Assembly (NCBI GenBank): GCA_018660825.1
Contig: JABJJO010000089.1
Coordinates: 62,001-126,000 of the forward strand
Length of the DNA: 64,000 nt
Reading direction: 5' to 3'
DNA from: Planctomycetaceae bacterium
Lineage (GTDB): Bacteria > Planctomycetota > Planctomycetia > Pirellulales > Pirellulaceae
Shown: positions 36,482-45,686 of the stretch, piece by piece
Layout: each line of letters opens with the position of its first letter
Numbering within the stretch: the stretch's first letter is position 1
The notes under the pieces: model-generated
What the model saw: the letters and a program-made list of their open reading frames with translations, nothing else
The model's database searches: none
Told to the model about the DNA's origin: nothing
Translations under genes and position numbers: made by a program

Positions 36482-37924
36482 ATGAGCCGACTACACCTAT
36501 TTCGATTTTCCGTCTTCAATTGGATTTGCTCTTTAACACTGCTGCTTGGCGTAATGACGATCACCGCACAAGCCGTTGATGAAACGGAGAAAGCAGCGCC
36601 CACCGCTCGCAAAATCAGCTACTACAAAGACATTCGTCCAATTTTCCAGACTCACTGTCAAGGCTGCCATCAACCTGCGAAAAAAGGTGGTGATTATGTC
36701 ATGACCGATTTTCCACTATTACTCAAAGGGGGAGAATCTGAAGAAACGGCAATCGTTGCCAATAAACCCGATGAAAGCTATCTCATAAGCCTTATCAGCA
36801 AGATCGATGGCGCTGCCGAAATGCCGCAAAACAAAAATCCATTGGCTGATTCTGAAGTTGATTTAATTCGAAAATGGATCACCCAAGGCGCTGAAAATGA
36901 CTCACCCGCATCAACACGCCTGCGCTACTCGCCAGAAAATCCACCAGTCTATGTTGCCGCGCCGATCATTACATCCGTCGACTTCTCCAGCGATGGAAAG
37001 TATTTAGCCATCTCTGGATTTCACGAAGTGTTGCTATACCGTGCCGATGGCAGTGAATTAGTCGCCAGATTAATTGGGCTTTCCGAGCGGATTGAATCCG
37101 CTCGATTCTCTCCCGATGGGTCAATGCTCGCTGTCGCCGGCGGCTCGCCCGGACGCATGGGTGAACTACAAGTGTGGAAAGTCGAAGGTGCGGAGTTGCT
37201 GCTAGCACTCACCGCTGGCTACGACACAATCTATGGAGCCAACTGGTCTCCCGATTCTAAATTGGTATCCTACGGATGCCCAGATGCAACAATCCACGCG
37301 GTCAAAATTGATGATGCAACGGAAGTACTCTTTAGCGGCGCACACAGCGACTGGGTCTTAGACACTGTCTTCAGCAAAGAAGGTGATCACCTTGTCACCG
37401 TCAGTCGTGATCGCAGCATGAAGTTGATCAATGTTAAGACGTCACAATTTATCGACAACATCACCAGTATCACTCCCGGAGCACTAAAGGGCGGGTTGCA
37501 CGCGGTGGACAGACATCCAGATAAAGATGAGCTACTGGCCGGAGGCGTTGATGGAGTACCCAAGGTCTACAAAATGGTGCGTGACAAAGCTCGTAAGATC
37601 GGCGATGACTATAATTTGATTCGCGCATTCCCGAAACTCAACGGCCGTATTTTTAGTACTCGCTTCAGTCATGACGGAAGTCAAATTGTCGCCGGCAGCA
37701 GTTTTAACGGTGCCGGACAGATCAAAATCGCGAACTATGACGATGGAAAAGAAATTGCTTCCGTTGATATCGACGCTGGTATTTTTACCGTTGCATTTCA
37801 TCCTGATGGTAAAACGATCGCCGCCGGCGGTTTCGATGGCAACATCTACTTGATAGATGCTGCCACAGGAACAATCGCAAAACAGTTCATTCCCGTTGAA
37901 ATCCAAACCAATCTAAATAATTAA
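36482..37924 (+). CDS. Exported planctomycete cytochrome c / WD40-like repeat protein
   Basis: A 480-residue protein from the ATG at 36482; a TTG 51 bases upstream is also in frame but lies in the promoter. A signal peptide covers about residues 1-32. A planctomycete-type cytochrome c domain carries CQGCH at 59-63. From about residue 155 to the end, repeated segments such as VDFSSDGKYLAISG and VAFHPDGKTIAAGG form a WD40-type beta-propeller. It may use heme for electron transfer and the propeller for partner binding. The DUF1549/DUF1553 gene follows after 13 bases, so they form one operon. Confidence 0.9.
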   Translation: MSRLHLFRFSVFNWICSLTLLLGVMTITAQAVDETEKAAPTARKISYYKDIRPIFQTHCQGCHQPAKKGGDYVMTDFPLLLKGGESEETAIVANKPDESYLISLISKIDGAAEMPQNKNPLADSEVDLIRKWITQGAENDSPASTRLRYSPENPPVYVAAPIITSVDFSSDGKYLAISGFHEVLLYRADGSELVARLIGLSERIESARFSPDGSMLAVAGGSPGRMGELQVWKVEGAELLLALTAGYDTIYGANWSPDSKLVSYGCPDATIHAVKIDDATEVLFSGAHSDWVLDTVFSKEGDHLVTVSRDRSMKLINVKTSQFIDNITSITPGALKGGLHAVDRHPDKDELLAGGVDGVPKVYKMVRDKARKIGDDYNLIRAFPKLNGRIFSTRFSHDGSQIVAGSSFNGAGQIKIANYDDGKEIASVDIDAGIFTVAFHPDGKTIAAGGFDGNIYLIDAATGTIAKQFIPVEIQTNLNN

Positions 37925-37937
37925 CTGCGACAAAAGT

Positions 37938-40900
37938 ATGACCCTGAAATTCTACAAACACATAATTCTGTCGTCGCTGCTAGCCTGCATCAGTGTATTT
38001 TGCAACACTCCATTAGCCGGTCAAGAAACGACAACTACCGAAACACTACCAGAGGGATTGCGCATTAATTCCATCACGGTCGAACCCGCTGCGATAGAAT
38101 TCAACACTGGACGCGATTACCGTCAGTTATTAGTTACGGGACAACTCAAAAGCGGACAGATCGCTGACCTGACCCGCATGCTTTCCATCAAGGAAACACC
38201 TCAGCACGTGCAAATCAGCGCAGACGGGATTGTCGCGCCCATCAGCATTGGTCAAGAGACCGTTACCCTGCAATTCGGTGAGTTCTCGGTAACGCTCGCA
38301 ATCAACGTCAAATCTCTAGACATGCCAACCTCGAGTTTTGTACAAGACGTCCAACCCATACTCGCCAAAATGAGTTGCAACGCAGGGACGTGTCACGGCT
38401 CTAAAGATGGCAAAAACGGATTTAAACTTTCGCTACGTGGTTACGATCCATTGTACGACCATCGCGCACTGACGGACGACATCGGTGCACGCCGATTTAA
38501 CCGTGCGGCTCCGGACCAAAGTTTGTTGTTGCTCAAAGCAGTCGGAGCTATACCTCACGTTGGCGGAGTACGAACGACAATTGATTCGCGATACTACGGA
38601 ATCATTCGCGACTGGATAACCCAAGGTGGCCAACTCGACTTAGAAAATCCCAAAGCATCATCCATCGAAATATTCCCCAAGAATCCAATCATTCCTCGCG
38701 CCGGCATGAAACAACAGATTTCGGTGCTCGCAACATTCCCGGATGGCAGTGTGCGAGATGTTACACGCGAAGCGTTCATTGAAAGCGGCAACATTGAAGT
38801 CATCGACGCAGACCAGCGCGGCGTTTTGACACTCATTCGTCGGGGCGAAGGCCCTGTTCTCGTTCGATACGAAGGCAACTATGCCGCCACGACACTAACG
38901 GTCATGGGCGACCGCACAGGTTTCCAATGGGAAAAGCCAATAACTCAAAATTACATCGATGATTTTGTTTATGACAAACTAGAACGAGTTAAAATACTGC
39001 CCGCAGAGATATGCTCCGATGAAGATTTTGTTAGACGTGTTTATATCGACATTACGGGATTACCACCGACGGTTGCACAAGTTCGCCAGTTCTTAGAAAG
39101 CGAACAACCCTCTAAACAACGACGTGATGAACTGATTGACCAACTCGTGGGTAGCAAAGAATACATTGAGCATTGGACAAACCGCTGGGCCGATTTGCTA
39201 CAAGTGAATCGAAAGTTTCTCGGCGAAGAAGGCGCCGTTGCTCTACGCAACTGGATTAAACATTCCGTCGCAACCAACAAACCCTACAACCAGTTCGCTC
39301 ATGAAATCTTAACCGCCAATGGTTCCACAATCGAAAATCCGCCCGCGGCTTACTACAAGATCATCCGCGACCCTGCAACTTTGATGGAAAACACGACACA
39401 CCTTTTTCTAGCGGTACGCTTTAACTGTAATAAATGCCACGACCACCCCTTCGAACGCTGGACACAAGATCAATATTACAGCCTAGCCGCTTTCTTTTCT
39501 CAAATTGGCCGCAAAGAAGACGCTCGATTCCTAGGAAAGAAAATTGGAGGGTCAGCCGTTGAAGGTGCAAAACCGTTGGTCGAAGTCATCTTCAATTCCG
39601 GCGCTGGCGAAGTTACTCATCTCCGCACAAGCGAAGTTGCCGCTCCATCATTTCCTTATGAGCATGAAGATACAATCGGCGAAGAAGTACCGCGACTTGA
39701 AAAACTTGCCCATTGGATCACATCCTCAGATAACCAATATTTTGCTTCTAGTTACGCAAATCGGCTGTGGGGGTACATGTTCGGTGTCGGAATCATCGAA
39801 CCGATCGACGATATCCGTGCTGGAAACCCACCGACCAACCCCGCATTGCTAAACGCCCTTACCAACGACTTTGTGAAGAGTGGGTTTGACGTGCAACATA
39901 TGCTGCGGACGATCTGTAAATCTCGAGTGTATCAACACACGGTGGCTACCAATCAATGGAATGCCGGGGATGAAATCAACTATTCCCACGCCATCGCTCG
40001 TCGCTTACCCGCTGAAGTTTTGTTTGATGCCATTCATGTTGCCACGGGATCTACACAGGGGATTCCGGGCGTTCCGAAGGGATTCCGAGCAGCCGAGTTG
40101 CCCGACGTCGGAGTCAAGGTACCGTTTCTAGATGACTTTGGCAGGCCTGTTCGGGAAAGCGCTTGCGAATGTGAACGCTCCACCGGACTCGTGCTTGGCC
40201 CCATTATGAAGCTCGTCAACGGGCCAACGATCGCCAACGCCTTGACAGATCCCAGCAATGCCCTGCTCCGCATGGATCGGGAATTCAAGGACGATGAAAA
40301 GTTGATTGAAGAGATATTCCTGCGGTTCCTCGCACGATATCCCACAGATCAGGAAATTCAAATTGGTAAACTAGCACTCACCGAAGGCGGAGCGGACTAC
40401 CTCGAATTACGATCCGAACTTGACGAAATGGAAAAAGATCTCCCCCGTCGCCAGCAAGAATGGGAAGCTGGACTGAACCGAGTAAACAAGTGGGTTCCCA
40501 CGGAATTTGTTGCTGGCCAAACGGATCAGGAAACAAAACTGGAACTGCGAGATGACGGCATCATCTGGGCAACTGGGAAAAACCAAAAAAGCACCTATAC
40601 CATTCAGTTAAAAACGGATCTGGCTAACGTGACCGCCATCCGACTGGAGGCATTGTCTGACGACTCCCTGCCTGGTAAAGGCCCAGGCCGATCTGACAAG
40701 AATGGGAATTTTGTCGTCAGCGAATTCAGTATAGGTATCCAGCCGATCAATGGCGAAGGAGAAGTCCAAGCGGTCAAATTAACGGATCCATCGGCTACAT
40801 TTAGTCAGGCCGGTTATGACGTTGCGATGGCCATCGATGGTAATCCAGATACAGGTTGGGCCATTGCTCCTCAACAGGGGAAAAACCACACGGCTGTTTT

Positions 40901-41267
40901 CCAGACCTCTGGAGACGTCGGCTTTGAGGGTGGTTGCCTGATCACCCTCAAAATCGTCAACAACTTTACCGACAACATGCATCAGCTTGGAAAATTCCGG
41001 ATTTCCGCTTCGGATTCGAATCGTCCGGTTACCCTAAATACCTTGCCAGCTGATCTGGCGGCACTATTGAGTGTTCCTGCAGCTGATCGAAACGAAAAGC
41101 AGCAAACGGATCTCCGCACAAAGTACCTTGCCACAGATAAACAGTATCAAGCACTGTCCGCATCGGTGGCAGCGGTAAAAATACAATATGACAACAAGAG
41201 ACTGACGGGACTACAGGATTTGGCATGGGCATTGATCAACAACCCAGCATTTTTATTCAACCGCTAA
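37938..41267 (+). CDS. Large DUF1549/DUF1553 protein with Ig-like N-terminal domain
   Basis: A 1109-residue exported protein (signal peptide about 1-28). Residues 35-125 resemble a BIG2-type Ig-like domain. A cytochrome-like motif with unusual spacing, C-N-A-G-T-C-H, spans residues 147-153. A second Ig-like stretch lies near 235-310. DUF1549 spans about 330-530 and includes CNKCH near 497. DUF1553 spans about 590-800, and a C-terminal region near 850-1010 looks beta-rich. It belongs to the planctomycete family of large periplasmic cytochrome-like proteins whose reaction is unknown. The upstream cytochrome/WD40 gene is its probable operon partner. Confidence 0.92.
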   Translation: MTLKFYKHIILSSLLACISVFCNTPLAGQETTTTETLPEGLRINSITVEPAAIEFNTGRDYRQLLVTGQLKSGQIADLTRMLSIKETPQHVQISADGIVAPISIGQETVTLQFGEFSVTLAINVKSLDMPTSSFVQDVQPILAKMSCNAGTCHGSKDGKNGFKLSLRGYDPLYDHRALTDDIGARRFNRAAPDQSLLLLKAVGAIPHVGGVRTTIDSRYYGIIRDWITQGGQLDLENPKASSIEIFPKNPIIPRAGMKQQISVLATFPDGSVRDVTREAFIESGNIEVIDADQRGVLTLIRRGEGPVLVRYEGNYAATTLTVMGDRTGFQWEKPITQNYIDDFVYDKLERVKILPAEICSDEDFVRRVYIDITGLPPTVAQVRQFLESEQPSKQRRDELIDQLVGSKEYIEHWTNRWADLLQVNRKFLGEEGAVALRNWIKHSVATNKPYNQFAHEILTANGSTIENPPAAYYKIIRDPATLMENTTHLFLAVRFNCNKCHDHPFERWTQDQYYSLAAFFSQIGRKEDARFLGKKIGGSAVEGAKPLVEVIFNSGAGEVTHLRTSEVAAPSFPYEHEDTIGEEVPRLEKLAHWITSSDNQYFASSYANRLWGYMFGVGIIEPIDDIRAGNPPTNPALLNALTNDFVKSGFDVQHMLRTICKSRVYQHTVATNQWNAGDEINYSHAIARRLPAEVLFDAIHVATGSTQGIPGVPKGFRAAELPDVGVKVPFLDDFGRPVRESACECERSTGLVLGPIMKLVNGPTIANALTDPSNALLRMDREFKDDEKLIEEIFLRFLARYPTDQEIQIGKLALTEGGADYLELRSELDEMEKDLPRRQQEWEAGLNRVNKWVPTEFVAGQTDQETKLELRDDGIIWATGKNQKSTYTIQLKTDLANVTAIRLEALSDDSLPGKGPGRSDKNGNFVVSEFSIGIQPINGEGEVQAVKLTDPSATFSQAGYDVAMAIDGNPDTGWAIAPQQGKNHTAVFQTSGDVGFEGGCLITLKIVNNFTDNMHQLGKFRISASDSNRPVTLNTLPADLAALLSVPAADRNEKQQTDLRTKYLATDKQYQALSASVAAVKIQYDNKRLTGLQDLAWALINNPAFLFNR

Positions 41268-41329
41268 AGCCGGTTTAGGAATCCGCCAAATTCACCACCA
41301 TATTTCCACTGCGTAGAAAGACATGCTAC

Positions 41330-42241
41330 ATGCCGTTTGTGGAGACGCAAAATCTGTCAAAACATTTTGGCGCCATTACAGCGTTAAATGACTGTTCGAT
41401 TGAAATCCCACAGGGAACCATCTTTGGCCTATTAGGACCCAATGGTGCCGGCAAGAGCACTTTTATCCGTTTGTTGATGGGGATGATGAAACCCACGTCT
41501 GGCACGGCCACCATTGCTGGACTAAATTGTCACCGTGAATCATTACAAGTACGCGAGAAAATATCCTATTTACCTGGCGATGTCCGTCTGGATCGACATT
41601 ACAAAGGCCGCGATTTGTTGCGTGTCATGACCTCCATTCGCAAAGATGGCTCATTTCAACAAGCAACCGACATTGCCGATTTCTTGGCACTCGACCTCTC
41701 CCGACGCGTCCGATCGATGTCTACTGGAATGCGACAGAAACTAGCGCTAACTCTTGCGCTTGCCAATCAGGCCCCGTTGATTATTCTCGACGAGCCCACT
41801 TCCAATTTGGATCCCACAGTTCGACAACAGGTCATCGAGTTGTTGCAACGGCGGAAACAAACTGGACAGACGATTCTATTCTCCTCACACATCCTCGACG
41901 AAGTCGAATCCGTTTGTGACCAAGTTGCTATTCTTAAAGACGGTCAACTAGCAATGACGGAAAAAGTTTCCAACATCCGACTGACGCATCGCTTGCATGC
42001 TCGAACCCCACAACGACTGCCACCGCCACCCAAGAATCTCGAAAAACAAATCCGCGTTTCGTATTCCAAACTTGACAGCAACGATGACCAAGAACAGATC
42101 ATTATTGAAATCAAAGGTGACCTGCAACCAGCCTTCGAGTGGCTCAGTCGCGTCACCCTCAAGAATGTATCCATCGAACCTATTCGTTTGCGCAGCCTCT
42201 ACGAACAGATCCATTCCAATCATGAGATATCCAGCTCATGA
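41330..42241 (+). CDS. ABC transporter ATP-binding protein
   Basis: A 303-residue ABC-2-type ATPase. Walker A is GPNGAGKST, the signature MSTGMRQKL, Walker B LIILDEPTSNLDP and the switch histidine lies in SSHILDEVE. A C-terminal domain of about 85 residues follows. Its stop overlaps the permease start (ATGA at 42238-42241), so the two are translationally coupled. It exports an unknown substrate together with that permease. Confidence 0.93.
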   Translation: MPFVETQNLSKHFGAITALNDCSIEIPQGTIFGLLGPNGAGKSTFIRLLMGMMKPTSGTATIAGLNCHRESLQVREKISYLPGDVRLDRHYKGRDLLRVMTSIRKDGSFQQATDIADFLALDLSRRVRSMSTGMRQKLALTLALANQAPLIILDEPTSNLDPTVRQQVIELLQRRKQTGQTILFSSHILDEVESVCDQVAILKDGQLAMTEKVSNIRLTHRLHARTPQRLPPPPKNLEKQIRVSYSKLDSNDDQEQIIIEIKGDLQPAFEWLSRVTLKNVSIEPIRLRSLYEQIHSNHEISSS

Positions 42242-43200
42242 TTCATTTAGTACGACATTATCTACTCAAATCACAGATACTATGCATCGCCTGCAGTCTG
42301 GCTATTCTGTTTTTCATCTATATACGTATCTGGGCAATCACGTTTTTTGATGCCGCACGATTTAGACAGGTCATTGAGTTTTTTAAAGATTTTGAAAAAT
42401 TTTCAGCAGTGCCCTTTGCACAATTAATGACGTACACGGGTCGCGTCGCCCAAGCATTCAATGAACCCGTTGTTATTACCATCATTGTCATTTGGACTAT
42501 CTCGCGAGGATCTGATTGCGTCGCAGGACAACTCAATCGCGGGACACTCGAAATGCTTTTAGGGAACCCTATTTCGCGACGACGAATCTATTGGGTACAA
42601 GTCCTCGTAACCACAACCGGAACTTGTCTACTCGCGATCCTCGCCTGGACTGCCATGACGCTCAGTGTTTATACCCATACGGTTACCGAAACCATCGCGC
42701 CGCCCTCGTTGGACATTCCCGGGATGCCGTTTTCTATTCCACTCTCATTCGCTGAGCCTGAAACGATTGAAAGACCGATGTCCGAGTTTGTTGAAATAAA
42801 TCAGTTTTGGCCGGCGATCACTATCTTATTTGCAATGGGTTTTTTTGTGGCTGGTTTTGCGATGATGATTTCTAGTTTGGATCGCTACCGCTGGAGAACA
42901 ATTGGAATCTGTATCGCGTTTGTGGTGGTTCAACAAATGATGCGGGTCTTGGCGATGGCAAAACCCGAGTATGATTTTTTGTTAAATTACACATTTTTCA
43001 ATCCGTTTGACCCCGAAGGATTGGTGCACATTTACGTAAACCAACCCGAACGATACTGGGATTTTTGGTTATATCGGGGCGATGAAATCTATCGACTTAG
43101 TGGCCTCGGTTGTCATCTGGTCTTAATAGGATTAGGTTTGTTGATGTACATCATTGGTGATCAAGTGTTCACTCGGCGCGATTTACCGGCACCCGTATAA
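42238..43200 (+). CDS. ABC-2-type permease
   Basis: A 320-residue membrane protein with about six hydrophobic segments. The stretch RGSDCVAGQLNRGTLEMLLGNPISR is represented by LNRGTLEMLLGNPISRRR, the cytoplasmic coupling motif typical of ABC-2 (NatB-like) permeases. About 90 residues after the third segment form an extracytoplasmic loop. It partners with the ATPase encoded immediately upstream. A stable hairpin follows the stop codon. Confidence 0.85.
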   Translation: MIHLVRHYLLKSQILCIACSLAILFFIYIRIWAITFFDAARFRQVIEFFKDFEKFSAVPFAQLMTYTGRVAQAFNEPVVITIIVIWTISRGSDCVAGQLNRGTLEMLLGNPISRRRIYWVQVLVTTTGTCLLAILAWTAMTLSVYTHTVTETIAPPSLDIPGMPFSIPLSFAEPETIERPMSEFVEINQFWPAITILFAMGFFVAGFAMMISSLDRYRWRTIGICIAFVVVQQMMRVLAMAKPEYDFLLNYTFFNPFDPEGLVHIYVNQPERYWDFWLYRGDEIYRLSGLGCHLVLIGLGLLMYIIGDQVFTRRDLPAPV

Positions 43201-43203
43201 GCC

Positions 43204-43234
43204 CTAACAAGCAGGCCTGAGACCTGCGTGTTGG
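43204..43234 (+). terminator. Stable hairpin after the ABC permease gene
   Basis: Positions 43204-43215 pair with 43223-43234 (12 positions, one A-G mismatch, one T-G wobble) around a 7-nt loop. No T run follows, so it would act as a rho-dependent or mRNA-stabilising end structure rather than a classical intrinsic terminator. Confidence 0.4.
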
Positions 43235-43346
43235 TTGGACATCTATATTGTATTATGCGACGATGTTACCTCAAGGAAAGACCTTACGGTTAACCCCATA
43301 GAACAACCCGTTCATTTTTAGCTTCAACAGATTGTGTCTGTAGCCT

Positions 43347-43967
43347 ATGTTTTATTTCGGAAAAAAACCCACAGACGATGCTATTCGTAGTTACCTCAAT
43401 CAATGTCAAGACATCGATTTCAACTACGCCTACGTCGGCTGCACTGCAGATTTGATTGATCGCGGCAACGCTCCACCCGGTTTTCGGCTCGATCGTTACA
43501 GTATTGTCCTAGGCGAAGGGGAAGACATTTTCCAGCTAGGTTCACAATCTATTTGCAAATGGGAAATGTTTAACCACACAATGGCCACATTGAAATGGCA
43601 CGACACTCCAATTCAAAGCGGTAACATGGTCGCCGTTCTATTTAAAGTCCTAACACAATGGTCTGCAAACCCGGCACGCATCGTATATACGTTAAACGCT
43701 GAACGCGACGGCGGAAGATATCGACAATTTGGTTTCGCTTACGGTACGGTTCCTGGGCATATCGAAAAAGGAGAAGAGTGTTTTCAGGTTGACTGGGATC
43801 AAGAGTCGGATATTGTGCGATTTCGCATTACCGTTATTTCTCGTCCCGGATCATTGTTATCACTACTGGGGAAACCAATTGTAAATTTTCAACAGAAACG
43901 CTTTCGGAAATTAGCGGGCCAAGCAATGGTGGCGACTGTAACCGCAACAAGTTCAGAAACTATATAG
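43347..43967 (+). CDS. DUF1990-family protein
   Basis: A 206-residue soluble protein matching DUF1990: the start MFYFGKKPTDDAIRSYL, the RYSIVLGEGEDIF-type segment, and the closing GYGT-like FAYGTVPGHIEKGEE. Proteins of this family resemble START-like or SRPBCC lipid-binding folds in length and layout, but function is unknown. The YndJ-like membrane protein gene follows on the same strand, as is also recalled for Bacillus. Confidence 0.8.
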   Translation: MFYFGKKPTDDAIRSYLNQCQDIDFNYAYVGCTADLIDRGNAPPGFRLDRYSIVLGEGEDIFQLGSQSICKWEMFNHTMATLKWHDTPIQSGNMVAVLFKVLTQWSANPARIVYTLNAERDGGRYRQFGFAYGTVPGHIEKGEECFQVDWDQESDIVRFRITVISRPGSLLSLLGKPIVNFQQKRFRKLAGQAMVATVTATSSETI

Positions 43968-44020
43968 TCACTATGAGGCCGCCACCCAATTTTGGATAAT
44001 GGCTAAAATTGACAACCACT

Positions 44021-44947
44021 ATGATCACACCGCTGCCACTAATGATTCTCATGCTAGCCATATTGCTAGTCGTTCCTTTAGGCATTCATGTCAGTTTTCG
44101 TGCGGAATTGTTGACTGTAAATCAACGTATTCGACACATTACCTGGAGGCTTTGGATTTGCTGTTCCCTACCCGCTGTTATTGCCACCAGCAGCATGCTT
44201 TTATTTTACCCGGTAAATAAAGAGGCCCTTGGATACCGCGCGGTGTCCTGGATAGGTGGAGTTTCGTGGTTTGTGTTCACATTGTGGATGTTCGTTATTG
44301 GGGGAACGTCTCTCTGGCACTTTATCACAACCCTCGTCAAAAACAGAACCACTACGCAAAGGATTCCGTGGGAGCATTTGCCCGCTGCCGGCGGATGGTT
44401 GTTCATCGCGGTCGGTGGACTGTGGTTCACTAGCTTGATCGTCGGAAAACCACTAGGGGTCTATGATATGGAATTCACCATGTTGACTGCACTGCATTTT
44501 CATTTTGCTGGATTTGCTTTACCAGTCCTGACCGGTCAACTGATTCATTTTTCCACAAAAAACAAACGGGCATTAATAAACGTACTCATCATCACGTGCC
44601 CGATTATGTTAGTCAGTATTCCTGCTGTCGGAATCGGTATTGCCTGTTCACCAACCATTGAGGTCGTCGCTTCGATTTCGCTGTTAACATGTTGTATCCT
44701 GATGGCGGTTTGCCAGATCTATTGTGCCGGATTCATAAAATCGCATGGCGGATGGTTGCTCTCAATATCTGCAACGGCGTTGATTGCTAGTTCCATCATG
44801 GCGGTTATCTACTCAACGGGAGAATATACTGGCAATCAATCGCTCTCAATTCCAATCATGATTGTGTCTCATGGTGCGCTCAATTCCCTAGGTTTCTCGC
44901 TATTGGGGCTCGTCGGTTGGACAATTTGTCAGAAAAAGTCAAAATAA
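44021..44947 (+). CDS. YndJ-like polytopic membrane protein
   Basis: A 308-residue membrane protein (ATG at 44021; a TTG four codons upstream is in frame) with about eight or nine hydrophobic segments. The motif LTALHFHFAGFALPVLTGQLIHF, quoted here as HFHFAGFALPVLTG, is characteristic of YndJ-family proteins. The role is unknown. Position next to DUF1990 supports the assignment. Confidence 0.7.
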   Translation: MITPLPLMILMLAILLVVPLGIHVSFRAELLTVNQRIRHITWRLWICCSLPAVIATSSMLLFYPVNKEALGYRAVSWIGGVSWFVFTLWMFVIGGTSLWHFITTLVKNRTTTQRIPWEHLPAAGGWLFIAVGGLWFTSLIVGKPLGVYDMEFTMLTALHFHFAGFALPVLTGQLIHFSTKNKRALINVLIITCPIMLVSIPAVGIGIACSPTIEVVASISLLTCCILMAVCQIYCAGFIKSHGGWLLSISATALIASSIMAVIYSTGEYTGNQSLSIPIMIVSHGALNSLGFSLLGLVGWTICQKKSK

Positions 44948-45023
44948 TATGTTATCAAGGCTGCAGCGTTTACAGTTATAGGTACCAAGTATTTGTTTTA
45001 GCTTTGGTATCCGGAGTTCAACG

Positions 45024-45686
45024 ATGTGGCCAACTACTGAAAAAACGATAGCGCTATTAGCCCAAAAGCAAGCAGGCGACGATGATGCTTGGAATCAACT
45101 ACTTGACCGTCATCGAAAATCGCTGCATCGCATGATACAGCTACGACTCGACCGACGTATCCGACAGCGAGTCGATGTCAGCGATGTGCTACAAGATGTG
45201 CTGATCGAGGCGAACCGCCGTATCGATCGCTATCTAGATAACCCCATCATGGATTTTCATCTGTGGATTCGACAGATTGCTAAAGACCGAATTATTGATG
45301 CGCATCGGCGTCATCGAGTTACCAAGCGTCGTAGCGTGGACCGTGAGCAAGCACCTGTCGTTCGGGGGCGCATCGACCATTCCACCGTAAACCTTGCCGC
45401 GCAACTTCCGGATTTAGATATCACGCCTGCAGCCCAAGCCATTCGTCATGAAATGGCTCTGCAAACAGAAGCGGCTTTGGAATTGCTGCCAGAAATTGAT
45501 AAGAATATCATCTTGATGCGGCACCATGAACAGTTGTCTAATGGAGAAGCTGCGGTGGCGTTGGATGTCTCCGAAGCCGCTGCGAGCATGCGGTATTTAC
45601 GCGCACTAAAAAAACTACGTAGTCTGATGATCCCTGAAGAAGATTATCAAGAAAGACGCTTAGACAACTGTGACTTCAGATCCTGA
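45024..45686 (+). CDS. Planctomycete-type ECF-like sigma factor
   Basis: A 220-residue sigma factor. Region 2 contains QRVDVSDVLQDVLIEANRR and the following Trp-containing LWIRQIAKDRIIDAHRRHR, and region 4 contains NIILMRHHEQLSNGEAAVAL, with the recognition helix in VSEAAASMRYLRALKKL. A GGAG ribosome-binding site at 45013-45016 has good spacing. Its stop lies inside the start of the Ser/Thr kinase gene (17-base overlap). ECF groups of this kind are encoded with Ser/Thr kinases in planctomycetes, and kinase control instead of an anti-sigma factor is the usual idea. Confidence 0.88.
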   Translation: MWPTTEKTIALLAQKQAGDDDAWNQLLDRHRKSLHRMIQLRLDRRIRQRVDVSDVLQDVLIEANRRIDRYLDNPIMDFHLWIRQIAKDRIIDAHRRHRVTKRRSVDREQAPVVRGRIDHSTVNLAAQLPDLDITPAAQAIRHEMALQTEAALELLPEIDKNIILMRHHEQLSNGEAAVALDVSEAAASMRYLRALKKLRSLMIPEEDYQERRLDNCDFRS

